The notes under the pieces were generated by a model. The model worked only from the letters and a program-made list of their open reading frames with translations, was not told the origin of the DNA and did not search any database. A DNA stretch of 39,630 nucleotides, taken from positions 1 to 39,630 of the forward strand of contig JAAXGZ010000067.1 in assembly GCA_012271135.1 (NCBI GenBank). The letters run 5' to 3'. This DNA is from Caldilineales bacterium (GTDB taxonomy: Bacteria > Chloroflexota > Anaerolineae > Caldilineales > Caldilineaceae). Shown in pieces: positions 8,475 to 16,878 of the stretch; position 1 is the first letter of the stretch, and every line of letters starts with the position of its first letter. The position numbers and the translations under genes were made by a program.

Positions 8475-9511
8475 CCGCGCAGACCCCGGCCGGGACGGAA
8501 GCCACAATCCTGCGTGTGCGCGATCTGCGCATGCACTTTCCCATCCAGAAGGGCTTCCTGCGCCGCACCGTCGGCTGGATCAAGGCCGTCGACGGGGTGG
8601 ATCTGGAACTGGGCCGGGGTCAAACCCTTGGCCTGGTGGGGGAATCGGGATGCGGCAAGACCACCACTGCGCGCTGCATCCTGGGCGGCTACGAAGTGAC
8701 CGACGGCGAAATCCTCTTCAACGATCCCGAACTGGGCTGGGTGGACATTGCCAGCATCTCCAAGGACGAGATGTTCTCGGTGCGGCGCAACGCCCAAATC
8801 ATCCTCCAAGACCCCTACGGCTCCCTGAATCCCCGCATGACGGTCCTCGACATTGTGGGCGAACCACTGCTCATCAATGGGATCCGAGGCTCGGAACGGG
8901 AGCAGCGCGTGGCCGAACTGCTGTCCCTGGTGGGACTCAGGCCCGAATACATGTCGCGGTACCCGCACGCCTTCTCCGGCGGCCAACGACAGCGCATCGG
9001 CATCGCACGGGCCTTGGCCCTGCAGCCGCAGATGGTGATTTGCGACGAACCGGTTTCGGCCCTGGACGTCTCAATCCAAGCCCAAATCCTCAATCTGCTC
9101 GAGGAATTGCAGGACCGGTTCGGACTTGCCTATCTCTTTGTCGCCCACCAGCTCAACGTGGTTTCGCACATCTGCGACCGCGTGGCCGTGATGTATGTCG
9201 GAAAGGTGGTCGAATCCGCCCCGACCGGCCAGCTGTACGACCGGCCGCGGCATCCCTACACGGAAGCCCTCCTGTCCTCCGTGCCGCGGCCGGATCCCCG
9301 TAACCAGGCGGATGAGATCGTGCTGGAAGGGGAAGTGGCCGATCCGGCCAACCCCCCGTCAGGCTGTCTCTTTCACCCGCGCTGCCGCTACGCCGTGGAA
9401 CAGTGTCGCCTGGAGGAACCCGAACTCCGCCCCGCGACAGCGGGCCACTTCGTCCGCTGCCACCTGGCCGACGACTTGGAACTCATGGGCGTTTCCGCCC
9501 CCGCCGCCTGA
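8471..9511 (+). CDS. Peptide/nickel-type ABC transporter ATP-binding protein (DppF/OppF)
   Basis: A 346-aa second ATPase of the importer. Walker A is G57-E-S-G-C-G-K-T64. The Q-loop is I-L-Q-D-P-Y-G-S-L-N-P, the signature is F-S-G-G-Q-R-Q-R, and Walker B is M-V-I-C-D-E-P, followed by S-A-L-D-V-S. The terminal oligo_HPY extension with C-L-F-H-P-R-C is present. The long N-terminal part (M-H-F-P-I-Q-K-G-F-L) is typical of the F-type partner. It starts inside the stop region of the D-type ATPase and its TGA overlaps the ATG of the small membrane protein, so all three are translationally linked. Confidence 0.95.
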   Translation: MTAQTPAGTEATILRVRDLRMHFPIQKGFLRRTVGWIKAVDGVDLELGRGQTLGLVGESGCGKTTTARCILGGYEVTDGEILFNDPELGWVDIASISKDEMFSVRRNAQIILQDPYGSLNPRMTVLDIVGEPLLINGIRGSEREQRVAELLSLVGLRPEYMSRYPHAFSGGQRQRIGIARALALQPQMVICDEPVSALDVSIQAQILNLLEELQDRFGLAYLFVAHQLNVVSHICDRVAVMYVGKVVESAPTGQLYDRPRHPYTEALLSSVPRPDPRNQADEIVLEGEVADPANPPSGCLFHPRCRYAVEQCRLEEPELRPATAGHFVRCHLADDLELMGVSAPAA

Positions 9512-9888
9512 TGGACCGGCCTCGTCGTTCCCAGTGGCTGCGCCAGGCATGCGCTGTGGCGCTGTGGCTTCTGCTCAGCGGACTGCTGCTGGTGCTGTTC
9601 GTGCAGCTCTACGAACTGACGCGCACTGCCAGTCCCTGGCTGATCCCGGCCAACTTCGAACAGGAGGTGGCTTCGCGGGCCCGGCCCATGCTGATATCCA
9701 ACAGCGTGCTGGTTCTGGGGGCAATCGGGTGGATTGGAGCCGTGGTGCTAACCATGGGCCGGCTGCTGGACCTTGGCCGAAACCCCGACAGCGACCTGAA
9801 GCGGTTCTGTACCCGTTGGTTCGGCATGGTGGCCGGGTTGCTGGCCCTGCTGTGGCTGGCCGACCGATGGCTGCCGCTTCCCTCCTGA
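9511..9888 (+). CDS. Small three-helix membrane protein in transporter operon
   Basis: A 125-aa protein of no recognised family. A positively charged N-terminus (M-D-R-P-R-R-S-Q-W-L-R) precedes a hydrophobic helix at about residues 11-32. Two further predicted membrane helices lie near 52-74 and 92-112. The start overlaps the preceding ATPase stop (TGATG), and the first permease follows 24 bp later. That tight position between the ATPases and permeases argues for co-expression and perhaps a structural or assembly role in the importer. It is not a truncated permease: no EAA loop is visible. Function unknown. Confidence 0.75.
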   Translation: MDRPRRSQWLRQACAVALWLLLSGLLLVLFVQLYELTRTASPWLIPANFEQEVASRARPMLISNSVLVLGAIGWIGAVVLTMGRLLDLGRNPDSDLKRFCTRWFGMVAGLLALLWLADRWLPLPS

Positions 9889-9912
9889 TCCGCCGCACTG
9901 CCGTCCCCGCCC

Positions 9913-10902
9913 ATGACCCAGTACATCATCAAGCGCATCCTGCTGTTCATCCCCATGCTGTTCGTGATCAGCATGCTGGTCTTCGTTCTGATCCAGCTGC
10001 CGCCGGGGGACTACCTGACCACCGTCCTGATGCGCATGGCGGAGAGTGGAGAGGAGGTGGACCAGGCCCTGATCGAGGGTCTCACGCGGCAGTACGGCCT
10101 GGACCGACCGCTCTACCGGCAATACCTGCTCTGGATTTCCAACATCGTGTTCCGGGGCAACTTCGGACGTTCCTTCGAGTGGGGGATGCCGGTGGCCGAC
10201 ATCATCTGGGAGAGGCTGGCCTGGACCGTGGTCCTGTCGCTGGGCAGCATTGTCTTCATCTGGATCGTCTCCTTTCCGATCGGCGTCTACTCGGCCACCC
10301 ACCAGTACTCCTTCTTCGACTACCTGGTCACCCTATTCGGCTTTTTGGGCAAGGCCACGCCCAACTTTCTCCTGGCCCTGATTCTGATGTGGGCCGGCTG
10401 GTCCTGGTTCGGCTGGACGATGGGCGGCCTGTTCTCACCCGAATACCAACGGGAAGCGTGGAGCTGGGCCAAGTTCGTGGACCTGCTTAAGCACCTGTGG
10501 GTGCCCCTGGTGGTGCTGGGCACGGCCGGGACCGCCAACCTGATCCGGATCCTGCGCTCCAACCTGCTGGACGAACTTGAAAAGCCCTATGTGCAGGCCG
10601 CGCGGGCAAAGGGGGTCTCCGAGTTCAAGCTGATCTGGAAGTATCCGGTGCGCATCGCCATCAATCCCTTCATCTCCGGAATCGGGGGCGTGCTGCCCGA
10701 ACTCATCTCGGGGGCCGCCATCGTCTCCATCGTGCTCAGCCTGCCCACCACCGGGCCGGTCATGCTCAATGCCCTGCTGAGCCAGGACATGTACCTGGCG
10801 GGCAGCTTCCTGCTGATGCTGGCCACGCTGGCCCTGATTGGCACGCTGATCTCGGACATCCTGCTGGCACTTCTGGATCCGCGCATCCGCCAGGGCGTCT
10901 GA
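9913..10902 (+). CDS. ABC transporter permease (DppB/OppB type)
   Basis: A 329-aa inner-membrane permease of the binding-protein-dependent transport family. It begins with the characteristic first helix (I-I-K-R-I-L-L-F-I-P-M-L-F-V) and the P-P-G-D periplasmic motif of the B-type subunit. The membrane core follows, with the EAA-type cytoplasmic loop Q-A-A-R-A-K-G-V-S-E-F-K-L-I-W-K that contacts the ATPase. It ends with the family-typical L-L-D-P-R-I-R. Length is standard. The next permease starts 22 bp downstream. Confidence 0.95.
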   Translation: MTQYIIKRILLFIPMLFVISMLVFVLIQLPPGDYLTTVLMRMAESGEEVDQALIEGLTRQYGLDRPLYRQYLLWISNIVFRGNFGRSFEWGMPVADIIWERLAWTVVLSLGSIVFIWIVSFPIGVYSATHQYSFFDYLVTLFGFLGKATPNFLLALILMWAGWSWFGWTMGGLFSPEYQREAWSWAKFVDLLKHLWVPLVVLGTAGTANLIRILRSNLLDELEKPYVQAARAKGVSEFKLIWKYPVRIAINPFISGIGGVLPELISGAAIVSIVLSLPTTGPVMLNALLSQDMYLAGSFLLMLATLALIGTLISDILLALLDPRIRQGV

Positions 10903-10924
10903 CTGCACACCCGGCCCGCCTGCC

Positions 10925-12052
10925 ATGACCGCCGAAACCATGACCGTGCTGCCGGCCGCAGACGCCACCGAGCGCCTGGACACGGCGTCGCAGTGGCAGT
11001 TGATGCGTTGGCGCTTCCTGCGCCACAAGGCGGCCGTGGTCAGCCTCTTCGTGATTGCCTTCTTCTACGCGATGGCGATCGCGGTCGAATTCGTAGCCCC
11101 GTACGACCCCAACATTCCCAACGTCTTCTACCAGTACGCGCCACCCATGCGCATCCGGTTCCTACACGAAGGCCGCCTCCACCGGCCGTTCACCTACGAC
11201 TACGTCCAGAGCCGCGATCCTAAGACCCTGCGCATGGTCTTCGCGGAGGACGAGGAGCAACCCCATCCCATCCGGTTCTGGGTCAAGGGCGACCCCTACC
11301 GCTTCTGGGGACTCTGGCGGGGCGACCGGCATCTCTTCGGCCTGGAGAATCCGGACGCGCGGATCTTTCTGCTGGGGACCGACGAACTGGGACGCGACAT
11401 GCTTTCGCGCGTGGTCTACGGCACACGCATCTCCCTGTCGATCGGGTTCATCGGCGTCATTCTCAGCCTGGCCCTGGGGGTCCTGCTGGGAGGCGTGTCC
11501 GGCTACTTCGGCGGGACGGTGGACCTGTTCATCCAGCGGATGATTGAACTGCTGCAGTCCCTCCCGCAGATCCCGCTGTGGCTGACGCTGTCCGCGGCTC
11601 TGCCGCGGGAGTGGACGGCGATCCAGATCTACTTCGGCATCACGATTGTGATTTCGGTGGTCGCCTGGACGGAGATTGCCCGCGTGGTCCGGGGCCGCTT
11701 CCTCGCCCTGCGCGAAGAGGAGTTCGTGTTGGCCGCACGCTTCCTCGGGGCCAGCGAGACACGCATCATTTTCCGGCACCTGGTGCCGTCCATGACCAGC
11801 CACCTGATCGCGGTCCTGACCCTGCGCATCCCCGAGATGATCCTGGCGGAGACCGCCCTGAGCTTCATTGGTCTCGGCCTGCAAGCCCCGGTCGTGAGCT
11901 GGGGCGTGTTGCTGGCCGACGTACAGAACATCCGCACCGTGGCCAGTTCCCCCTGGCTGTTCTCGACGGGCGTCTGCATCATCGTGGTCGTTCTCTGCTT
12001 CAACTTCACGGGCGACGGACTGCGCGACGCGGCGGATCCGTATACCCACTAA
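10925..12052 (+). CDS. ABC transporter permease (DppC/OppC type), with N-terminal insert
   Basis: A 375-aa C-type permease partner. The core is clear: G-T-D-E-L-G-R-D-M-L-S-R-V-V-Y-G-T-R after the first domain, the EAA loop A-A-R-F-L-G-A-S-E-T-R-I-I-F-R, and L-S-F-I-G-L-G-L near the end, closing with D-G-L-R-D-A-A-D-P. It is longer than usual (about 280-300 aa). Between the first helix and the G-T-D-E-L-G motif there are about 80 extra residues rich in Arg, Phe, Tyr and Trp, probably an extracytoplasmic loop that could contact the unusually long binding protein. The kinase gene follows after 48 bp. Confidence 0.94.
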   Translation: MTAETMTVLPAADATERLDTASQWQLMRWRFLRHKAAVVSLFVIAFFYAMAIAVEFVAPYDPNIPNVFYQYAPPMRIRFLHEGRLHRPFTYDYVQSRDPKTLRMVFAEDEEQPHPIRFWVKGDPYRFWGLWRGDRHLFGLENPDARIFLLGTDELGRDMLSRVVYGTRISLSIGFIGVILSLALGVLLGGVSGYFGGTVDLFIQRMIELLQSLPQIPLWLTLSAALPREWTAIQIYFGITIVISVVAWTEIARVVRGRFLALREEEFVLAARFLGASETRIIFRHLVPSMTSHLIAVLTLRIPEMILAETALSFIGLGLQAPVVSWGVLLADVQNIRTVASSPWLFSTGVCIIVVVLCFNFTGDGLRDAADPYTH

Positions 12053-12100
12053 TCCCTGCCCCGCGACCCGGCCGATCCCGGCGCAGGTACACTAACCGGC

Positions 12101-13606
12101 ATGCAGGAACTCGTTCTGGCCCTGGACATCGGCTCGTCCTCGGTCCGGTGCCGCGCCTACGACCAAGCCGCCCGGCACGTCAGCAGCACCCCCGACAATC
12201 CACCCCTGCACGCGCGCACCTATGCGCTGGGCCACGACGGAACCCTGCCCGTCGGCGAGGTTACCGCAGCCGCCGACGCGGTGGTGGACGATTGCCTGGC
12301 CGATCTGAGGAGGCTGTCCGGAGACGTCTGCATCCTGGGTGTCGGGATTTCCTCACTCGCCATGAGTCTGGTGGGTGTGGACGCGGATGGACGCCCGGTT
12401 ACACCGGGGTTCACCTATGCCTGCCGCCATGGGGCTGCCGCGGCGGAGCAGTTGCGCGGCCAACTTGAGGAACAAGGGGAGTTGGAGGCCACATGGGCGC
12501 GGACCGGCGTACCCATCCACACGGCGTACGCCCCGGCCCAACTACTCGGCCTGGACGCCACGGAACCCGGACTGCTGGCACAAACGGCGTGCTGGCAGAC
12601 GCTGGGCAGCCATCTGCTGGCGCGCTGGACAGGCCGGCCGGCAGCCCCCATTTCCACCTGCGAGGCAGGATGGACCGGGTTGCAGGATAGACATCGGCAA
12701 GCCTGGAGTTGCGAACTGCTGAACCTGTTGCCCATCTCGGAGGAACATCTGTCCCCGCTCAGGGATTACAGTGAAAGCCTGGCTACGCTGGCCCCCGCCT
12801 ATGCCCAAAGATGGCCGGAACTGGCGGAAAGCCGCTTCTGCCTGCCGGTGGGCGACGGCGCCGCCGCCAACATCGGCAGTGGCGCCGTGGATCGAACCTC
12901 GTTGGCGGTGACCATCGGCACAAGCGCCGCCGTCCGCGTGGTCCTGCCAAATCGGCCGGACGGCACTGCCCCCGAAGTGCCGGTCGGACTATGGTGCTAT
13001 CGGATCGATCACAACCGGCATCTACTGGGCGGCGCCCTGACGGACGGTGGTTCGATTCCGGTTTGGATCTGCAATTTGCTGGGCGAAACCCGCGCCGATC
13101 TCGAACAACAGGCCCGCGCGGTGCACCCCGACAGCCATGGCCTGACCATCCTGCCGTTCCTGCAGGGCGAACGAAGCCCGGGCTGGGCCGACAATGCCTC
13201 GCTCAGCCTGCACGGCATCACCGCCGGCACGGAACCGGGCCAACTGATGCGAGCCGGCCTGGAGGCGGTGACCTACCGTCTGGCGTTGATCATCCGGAAA
13301 CTGGCTCCCGCCATCCAGCCGGACACGGCCATCCTAGCCAGTGGCGGCAATCTCGAGTACTCGGATCTTTGGTGCCGGATTCTGGCAGGCGCCAGCCAAC
13401 GGCCGGTCCAGCGAACCCGATCCACGGAGACCACCAGCCGCGGTGCCGCCATTCTTACGCTGGAGGCCATCCTGGAATCCGAGGCGCGTCCGCCGGAATT
13501 CCACATTGCCGATCGCTTTGAGCCGAACCCCGACGAAGCGCCGACTTACGACAGGGGTCTCGCGCGGCAGGTGGAACTCTATGAACACATCTACGGTCAG
13601 GCATGA
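12101..13606 (+). CDS. FGGY-family carbohydrate kinase
   Basis: A 501-aa ATP-dependent sugar or sugar-acid kinase of the FGGY family, with two actin-like domains. The N-terminal A-L-D9-I-G-S-S-S phosphate loop, the V-G-D252-G-A-A-A segment holding the probable catalytic base, the second phosphate motif T-I-G273-T-S-A-A-V-R and the C-terminal A-S-G-G-N...W-C-R-I-L-A adenosine-binding region are all present. The T-S-A-A-V-R variant and overall layout resemble gluconokinase-like members more than glycerol or xylulose kinases, but specificity cannot be fixed by eye. Its position as last gene of the importer operon suggests it phosphorylates the imported compound or its breakdown product in the cytoplasm. 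Confidence 0.9.
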   Translation: MQELVLALDIGSSSVRCRAYDQAARHVSSTPDNPPLHARTYALGHDGTLPVGEVTAAADAVVDDCLADLRRLSGDVCILGVGISSLAMSLVGVDADGRPVTPGFTYACRHGAAAAEQLRGQLEEQGELEATWARTGVPIHTAYAPAQLLGLDATEPGLLAQTACWQTLGSHLLARWTGRPAAPISTCEAGWTGLQDRHRQAWSCELLNLLPISEEHLSPLRDYSESLATLAPAYAQRWPELAESRFCLPVGDGAAANIGSGAVDRTSLAVTIGTSAAVRVVLPNRPDGTAPEVPVGLWCYRIDHNRHLLGGALTDGGSIPVWICNLLGETRADLEQQARAVHPDSHGLTILPFLQGERSPGWADNASLSLHGITAGTEPGQLMRAGLEAVTYRLALIIRKLAPAIQPDTAILASGGNLEYSDLWCRILAGASQRPVQRTRSTETTSRGAAILTLEAILESEARPPEFHIADRFEPNPDEAPTYDRGLARQVELYEHIYGQA

Positions 13607-14223
13607 GCCAACTGCCCAGCCCTTGCTGTCCCGGTCGGTATCCACCACCACATACGCGCCAACGGCACCGGGTGTTCGCCGACCGAATCCGGTCAATGAG
13701 CCGTAGGACAATCCTTGCCAATTTGAAAGAGGCTTATATCCAATAGTTGACAGGTGAAGGTTCACCGCGGAGCCGGCATGGCGCGTGGTGCGACCGTCGA
13801 TGGCCGAGTTCTTCTTCCGAGTTACGTACGGAGTTTCCCGCCGCGCACGCATGTCCTTCACACAATCCTTCGTGTCGCAGCCGCGGTCGCCGGCCAGTGT
13901 GCGCGGCCGGCAGCCCCGTTCCCGCACCCTGTCCAGGGACTCCGGAACCACATCCCACTCGGCCGTGTCGATGGCCTGGGCTGACCGTGAAGTCCATCAA
14001 CAGGCCTTTGCCGTGTTCCATCAGGGCATGGCCCGGAAACGCCAGCTTGGTTTCTCTCCCCCGCCCCTTGCGCAGCCGCCGCGCCTCGGGATCCGTGATG
14101 CTGGCGCGGGTCGCGTTGCTCCGGCGCTCCCCGCGGAAATCCACGCTCGGGTTGTCGGGATCATCGTCGTCCGAAGGAGGGGTAGTTGCAGTGGACTGTA
14201 ACCTATGATAATCCATCCCAATC

Positions 14224-14837
14224 ATGGGTAACAGGCTTGTCAAAATCGGCAAGGCCGCGGAGATGCCGGGGACCACCCCGGAGGTTCTGCGCAAGTGGGA
14301 AAAGACCGGCGAACTGCTGCCGGCCCGCAAGACCCGCGGAGGCACGCGCTACTACGCCGTGGCGGACCTGCTCGGCAGTGCCAACGAGGCGGCCCCCACC
14401 CTTTGCCATGCCCGTGTGTCCGGACACGCGACCGGAAGGCCGACCTGGACCGGCAGCAGGCGGCCTTGGAAGCCTACTGTGCGGCCCAGGGCTGGCAGGC
14501 GGAGACGATCCGGGACCTGGGCCGCGGCCTGAACTACCGCAAGGCCGGGCTGCAGCGACTGCTGGACCTGATCATGAAACGCCGGATCAAACGTCTGGTG
14601 ATAACCCACAAGGACCGCCTGCTGCGTTTTGGAGCCGAACTGGTGTTTGCCCTGTGCGAGCTGCAAGGCATCGAGATTGTGATCATTCACCAGGGCGAAC
14701 CTCCATCCTTCGAGGAGGAGCTGGCGCAGGACGTGCTCGAGATCATCACCGTGTTCTCTGCCCGTTTGTACGGCAGTCGCTCGCACCAGTCGCGCAAGTT
14801 GATCGATGCGCTGAAGTCGGCGCAGGAACAGGCGTGA
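14224..14837 (+). pseudogene. Frameshifted IS607 serine recombinase (tnpA)
   Basis: This gene encodes a small serine recombinase with an N-terminal MerR-like DNA-binding domain. The first frame from ATG 14224 gives L-V-K-I-G-K-A-A-E-M...V-L-R-K-W-E-K-T-G-E-L and R-G-G-T-R-Y-Y, the helix-turn-helix region, then C-H-A-R-V-S with the catalytic serine at 14419-14421. Two nucleotides after 14427 appear to be extra. The rest continues in another frame as D-R-K-A-D-L-D-R-Q-Q, the E-I-V-I-I-H-Q-G-E core and the C-terminal F-S-A-R-L-Y-G-S-R-S-H helix, to the TGA at 14835-14837. As it stands no full-length enzyme can be made, unless the lesion is a sequencing error or is bypassed by frameshifting. Confidence 0.85.
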
Positions 14838-16150
14838 TCTGCGCCCACCGCATCGCCCTGGACCCGAATGCCAAGCAGGCGTCGCTGCTGGCCCAGCACT
14901 GCGGCTATGCGCGCGTGGCGGGCAACTGGGCGCGGGACGAATTCCGGGCCTCCTGGTTCACGGGGGACGGCATGTCCGGCGAATGGCTGTCGGACATGGA
15001 CCTGCGCAAACGGTTCAACGCCGTCAAGTTTGACCTTTTTCCGTGGTGCAGATGCTTGTCCCAGGCGGCTGCCAAGAACGCGATCATCCACATGGGCAAG
15101 GGGTTGGACGGATGGGGCGACTACTGCAAGGCTCGGAAGCACGGCGAACAGCCCCGCAAAGTAGGGTTTCCGCAACTCAGAAAGAAGCACCGGAAAATGG
15201 CCTACACGGCCTCCAACGGGCGCAACACGGTCCAGGTGGACGGACGGAAAATCCGGTTGCCGGTCGTGGGCTGGGTGCGGATGCGGGAGGAACTGCGGTT
15301 TGAAGGCGACATCGGTGAAGTCACGGTGTCCAAGTCCGGCAAACGCTGGTTCGCATCCATCCAGGTGCACACCGCCAACGAGCCAGCCCCGCCAAGGCCC
15401 GGCCCCACGGTGGGCATCGACATGGGCGTGAAGACGCTGGCCGTTGTATGGGATGGGGATGCAACGACGGAGGTGGCCAATCCGCAGGCCTTGGCTTCCA
15501 AGTTGAAATCGCTGCGCCGCCTGGACAAGGCCATCGCCCGCAGCATCCATACGCACGGCAGGCACAATCCATCCAAGCGCAGGGACGGACTGTATGCCCA
15601 GCGCAGGCAACTGCACATCGACATTGCCAACCTGAGAGCCGACCACCACCACAAGGCCACCACGCAGATAGCCAAACGCGGCGGCACGGTGAAGGTGGAA
15701 ACGCTCAACGTCGACGGCATGAAGCACAACCGCAGGCTGGCCCGGGCGCTCAGCGATGCCGGCATGTCCGAATTCGTGCGGCAGCTGGAGTACAAGTGCC
15801 TTTGGTACGGAACGGAGTTCCGGCGCGTCGACCGCTGGTATCCGTCATCGAAGACGTGCAGCCGGTGCGCAGCCGTGAAGCAGTCGCTCCTGCTCTCGGA
15901 ACGGACCTACCGCTGCCACCGGTGCGGATTCGAGTGCGACCGGGACGAGAACGCCGCCCGCAACCTCCAGGCGTACACGGGTCACACGGAGCCGGCCCGA
16001 ACCCTGAACGCGCTCCCCAGGCCGGCGAGGTCCGCCGGCGAAGAAAGGGACGTGGAGACCCGTAAGACACACTGCCGTGAGGCACGCGCACGGTCCGTGA
16101 AGCGTCTACCGGACAGCCAGCCATCATGGTTCGATTACCCCGGACCTTGA
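14834..16150 (+). CDS. tnpB: TnpB RNA-guided nuclease, IS607 type
   Basis: A 438-aa TnpB starting at a GTG that overlaps the recombinase stop by 4 nt (GTGA). The family is the ancestor of Cas12 and cleaves DNA using an RNA derived from the element's right end. The RuvC triad is complete: Asp196 in G-I-D-M-G-V-K-T, Glu289 in V-K-V-E-T-L-N-V, and Asp371 in C-D-R-D-E-N-A-A-R-N. The zinc ribbon between the last two has Cys342/Cys345 and Cys361/Cys364. The N-terminal helix-turn-helix part (R-I-A-L-D-P-N-A-K-Q) is typical. Length is normal for IS607 TnpB, and no stop or frameshift interrupts it, in contrast to its partner recombinase. The frame is open further upstream, but only through the recombinase gene. 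Confidence 0.93.
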   Translation: MICAHRIALDPNAKQASLLAQHCGYARVAGNWARDEFRASWFTGDGMSGEWLSDMDLRKRFNAVKFDLFPWCRCLSQAAAKNAIIHMGKGLDGWGDYCKARKHGEQPRKVGFPQLRKKHRKMAYTASNGRNTVQVDGRKIRLPVVGWVRMREELRFEGDIGEVTVSKSGKRWFASIQVHTANEPAPPRPGPTVGIDMGVKTLAVVWDGDATTEVANPQALASKLKSLRRLDKAIARSIHTHGRHNPSKRRDGLYAQRRQLHIDIANLRADHHHKATTQIAKRGGTVKVETLNVDGMKHNRRLARALSDAGMSEFVRQLEYKCLWYGTEFRRVDRWYPSSKTCSRCAAVKQSLLLSERTYRCHRCGFECDRDENAARNLQAYTGHTEPARTLNALPRPARSAGEERDVETRKTHCREARARSVKRLPDSQPSWFDYPGP

Positions 16151-16169
16151 CAGGTTGGCGTAGGTTCTG
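16040..16169 (+). ncRNA. Candidate omega/reRNA scaffold at element right end
   Basis: In characterised TnpB systems the guide RNA scaffold overlaps the 3' end of tnpB and the right end of the element, and the guide is the adjacent flanking DNA. By that rule the scaffold would lie here. The guide would begin at 16170 with gagaccggagcggttcatcc, which is IS5 pseudogene sequence. The tail of tnpB beyond the last RuvC motif (about 16010-16150) encodes a low-complexity basic peptide, compatible with RNA-level constraint. No fold was computed; boundaries are approximate. Confidence 0.35.
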
Positions 16170-16878
16170 GAGACCGGAGCGGTTCATCCTTGGGACGAAA
16201 GCTCCTGGGCTGGCCGCGGCCCCGATCAGGGTTCCGTCCACACGGAAGTGCTCGTCCGACAGCAAGCTCTCCGCATCAGCCTCCCACACCACCTCGTCGA
16301 CCAGGGCGCGTCCCGCGTCGTGCGCCAGCAGCCGCTACCGGTTCTTGGTGAACACCCGTGGCATCGAAGCTGCGCTCGATCAGGCCCATGTCCAGGAACC
16401 AGCGGAACGGCAGGTTGTATGCGAGTTCCATGCAGACGGCGCGCTCGCTGCGCACCGCGTACAGGGCAATCAGCAGAGGGGCCTCTCCAGCCGCTCGGGC
16501 GGTACCGAGGCCCGGCCCACCTTGGCGTACATGCGGTCGAACGCCGGCGACAGACGCGCCAGGGCCGCGTCGGCCACCGCCTTGAGCCGTCGCAGGGGAT
16601 GGTCCTTCGGCATCCGCTCCCCGGGTCCACAATGGCCAGTATCGTGCGTTGGGCGTTGGGTCGACCGCGCATGGAGAGTGCCTCCCGACTGGATGACGCC
16701 TGTCCCAGCCGAGGGCGTCTCGGAGCAGTCTGCTGTGGCTGTTATGGTAGTGGCCATACTGACAAGTCATGCCGGCAGGCAACTTGGGGTTCCCCGTTCC
16801 TGGATTACCAGGGGCGTGTCCTAATCACGGTTTTGCCAGTGAGGGCTTGGCCGTTTCATTGCAGTAGGGAGGAATCTG

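Larger units (their letters stand above)
14199..16169 (+). mobile_element. IS607-family element (recombinase relic plus tnpB)
   Basis: The element is about 1971 bp and encodes a serine recombinase remnant and TnpB. Its ends are inferred from the host gene: removing 14199-16169 joins gtggaCTG to gagaccgg and restores an open IS5 reading frame through S-G-L-Q-S-T-A-T-T. A CTG triplet at 14196-14198 and 16167-16169 is shared by both junctions, so the true ends are ambiguous by 3 bp. The family lacks long terminal inverted repeats, although AACCTATG near the left end and CGTAGGTT near the right end form a short imperfect inverted pair. No longer target duplication is seen, as expected for serine-recombinase insertion. 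Confidence 0.85.
13760..16672 (-). pseudogene. Decayed IS5-family transposase, split by an IS607 element
   Basis: On the minus strand an IS5-type DDE transposase starts at 16672 (M-R-G-R-P-N-A-Q-R-T) and runs through N-L-P-F-R-W-F-L-D-M and L-L-S-D-E-H-F-R-V-D-G-T-L-I to about 16170. It is interrupted and resumes at 14198 with D-D-D-D-P-D-N-P-S-V-D-F-R-G-E-R-R, reaching T-L-A-G-D-R-G-C-D-T-K-D and A-I-D-G-R-T-T-R-H before similarity stops near 13760. The last part, which would carry the catalytic Glu, is missing. It is dead several times over: frame changes near 16620, 16475 and 16355, a TAG replacing an expected Gln codon near 16335, and a 1-nt insertion near 13978. The IS607 element arrived within it and leaves the local frame intact on excision. 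Terminal inverted repeats of this IS were not identified. Confidence 0.85.

Noticed and set aside
16805-16840. GGCGTGTCCTAATCACGG considered as the terminal repeat of the IS5 relic
   Set aside because: A partly similar string near 13700 is in the wrong orientation for a terminal inverted repeat pair flanking the element.
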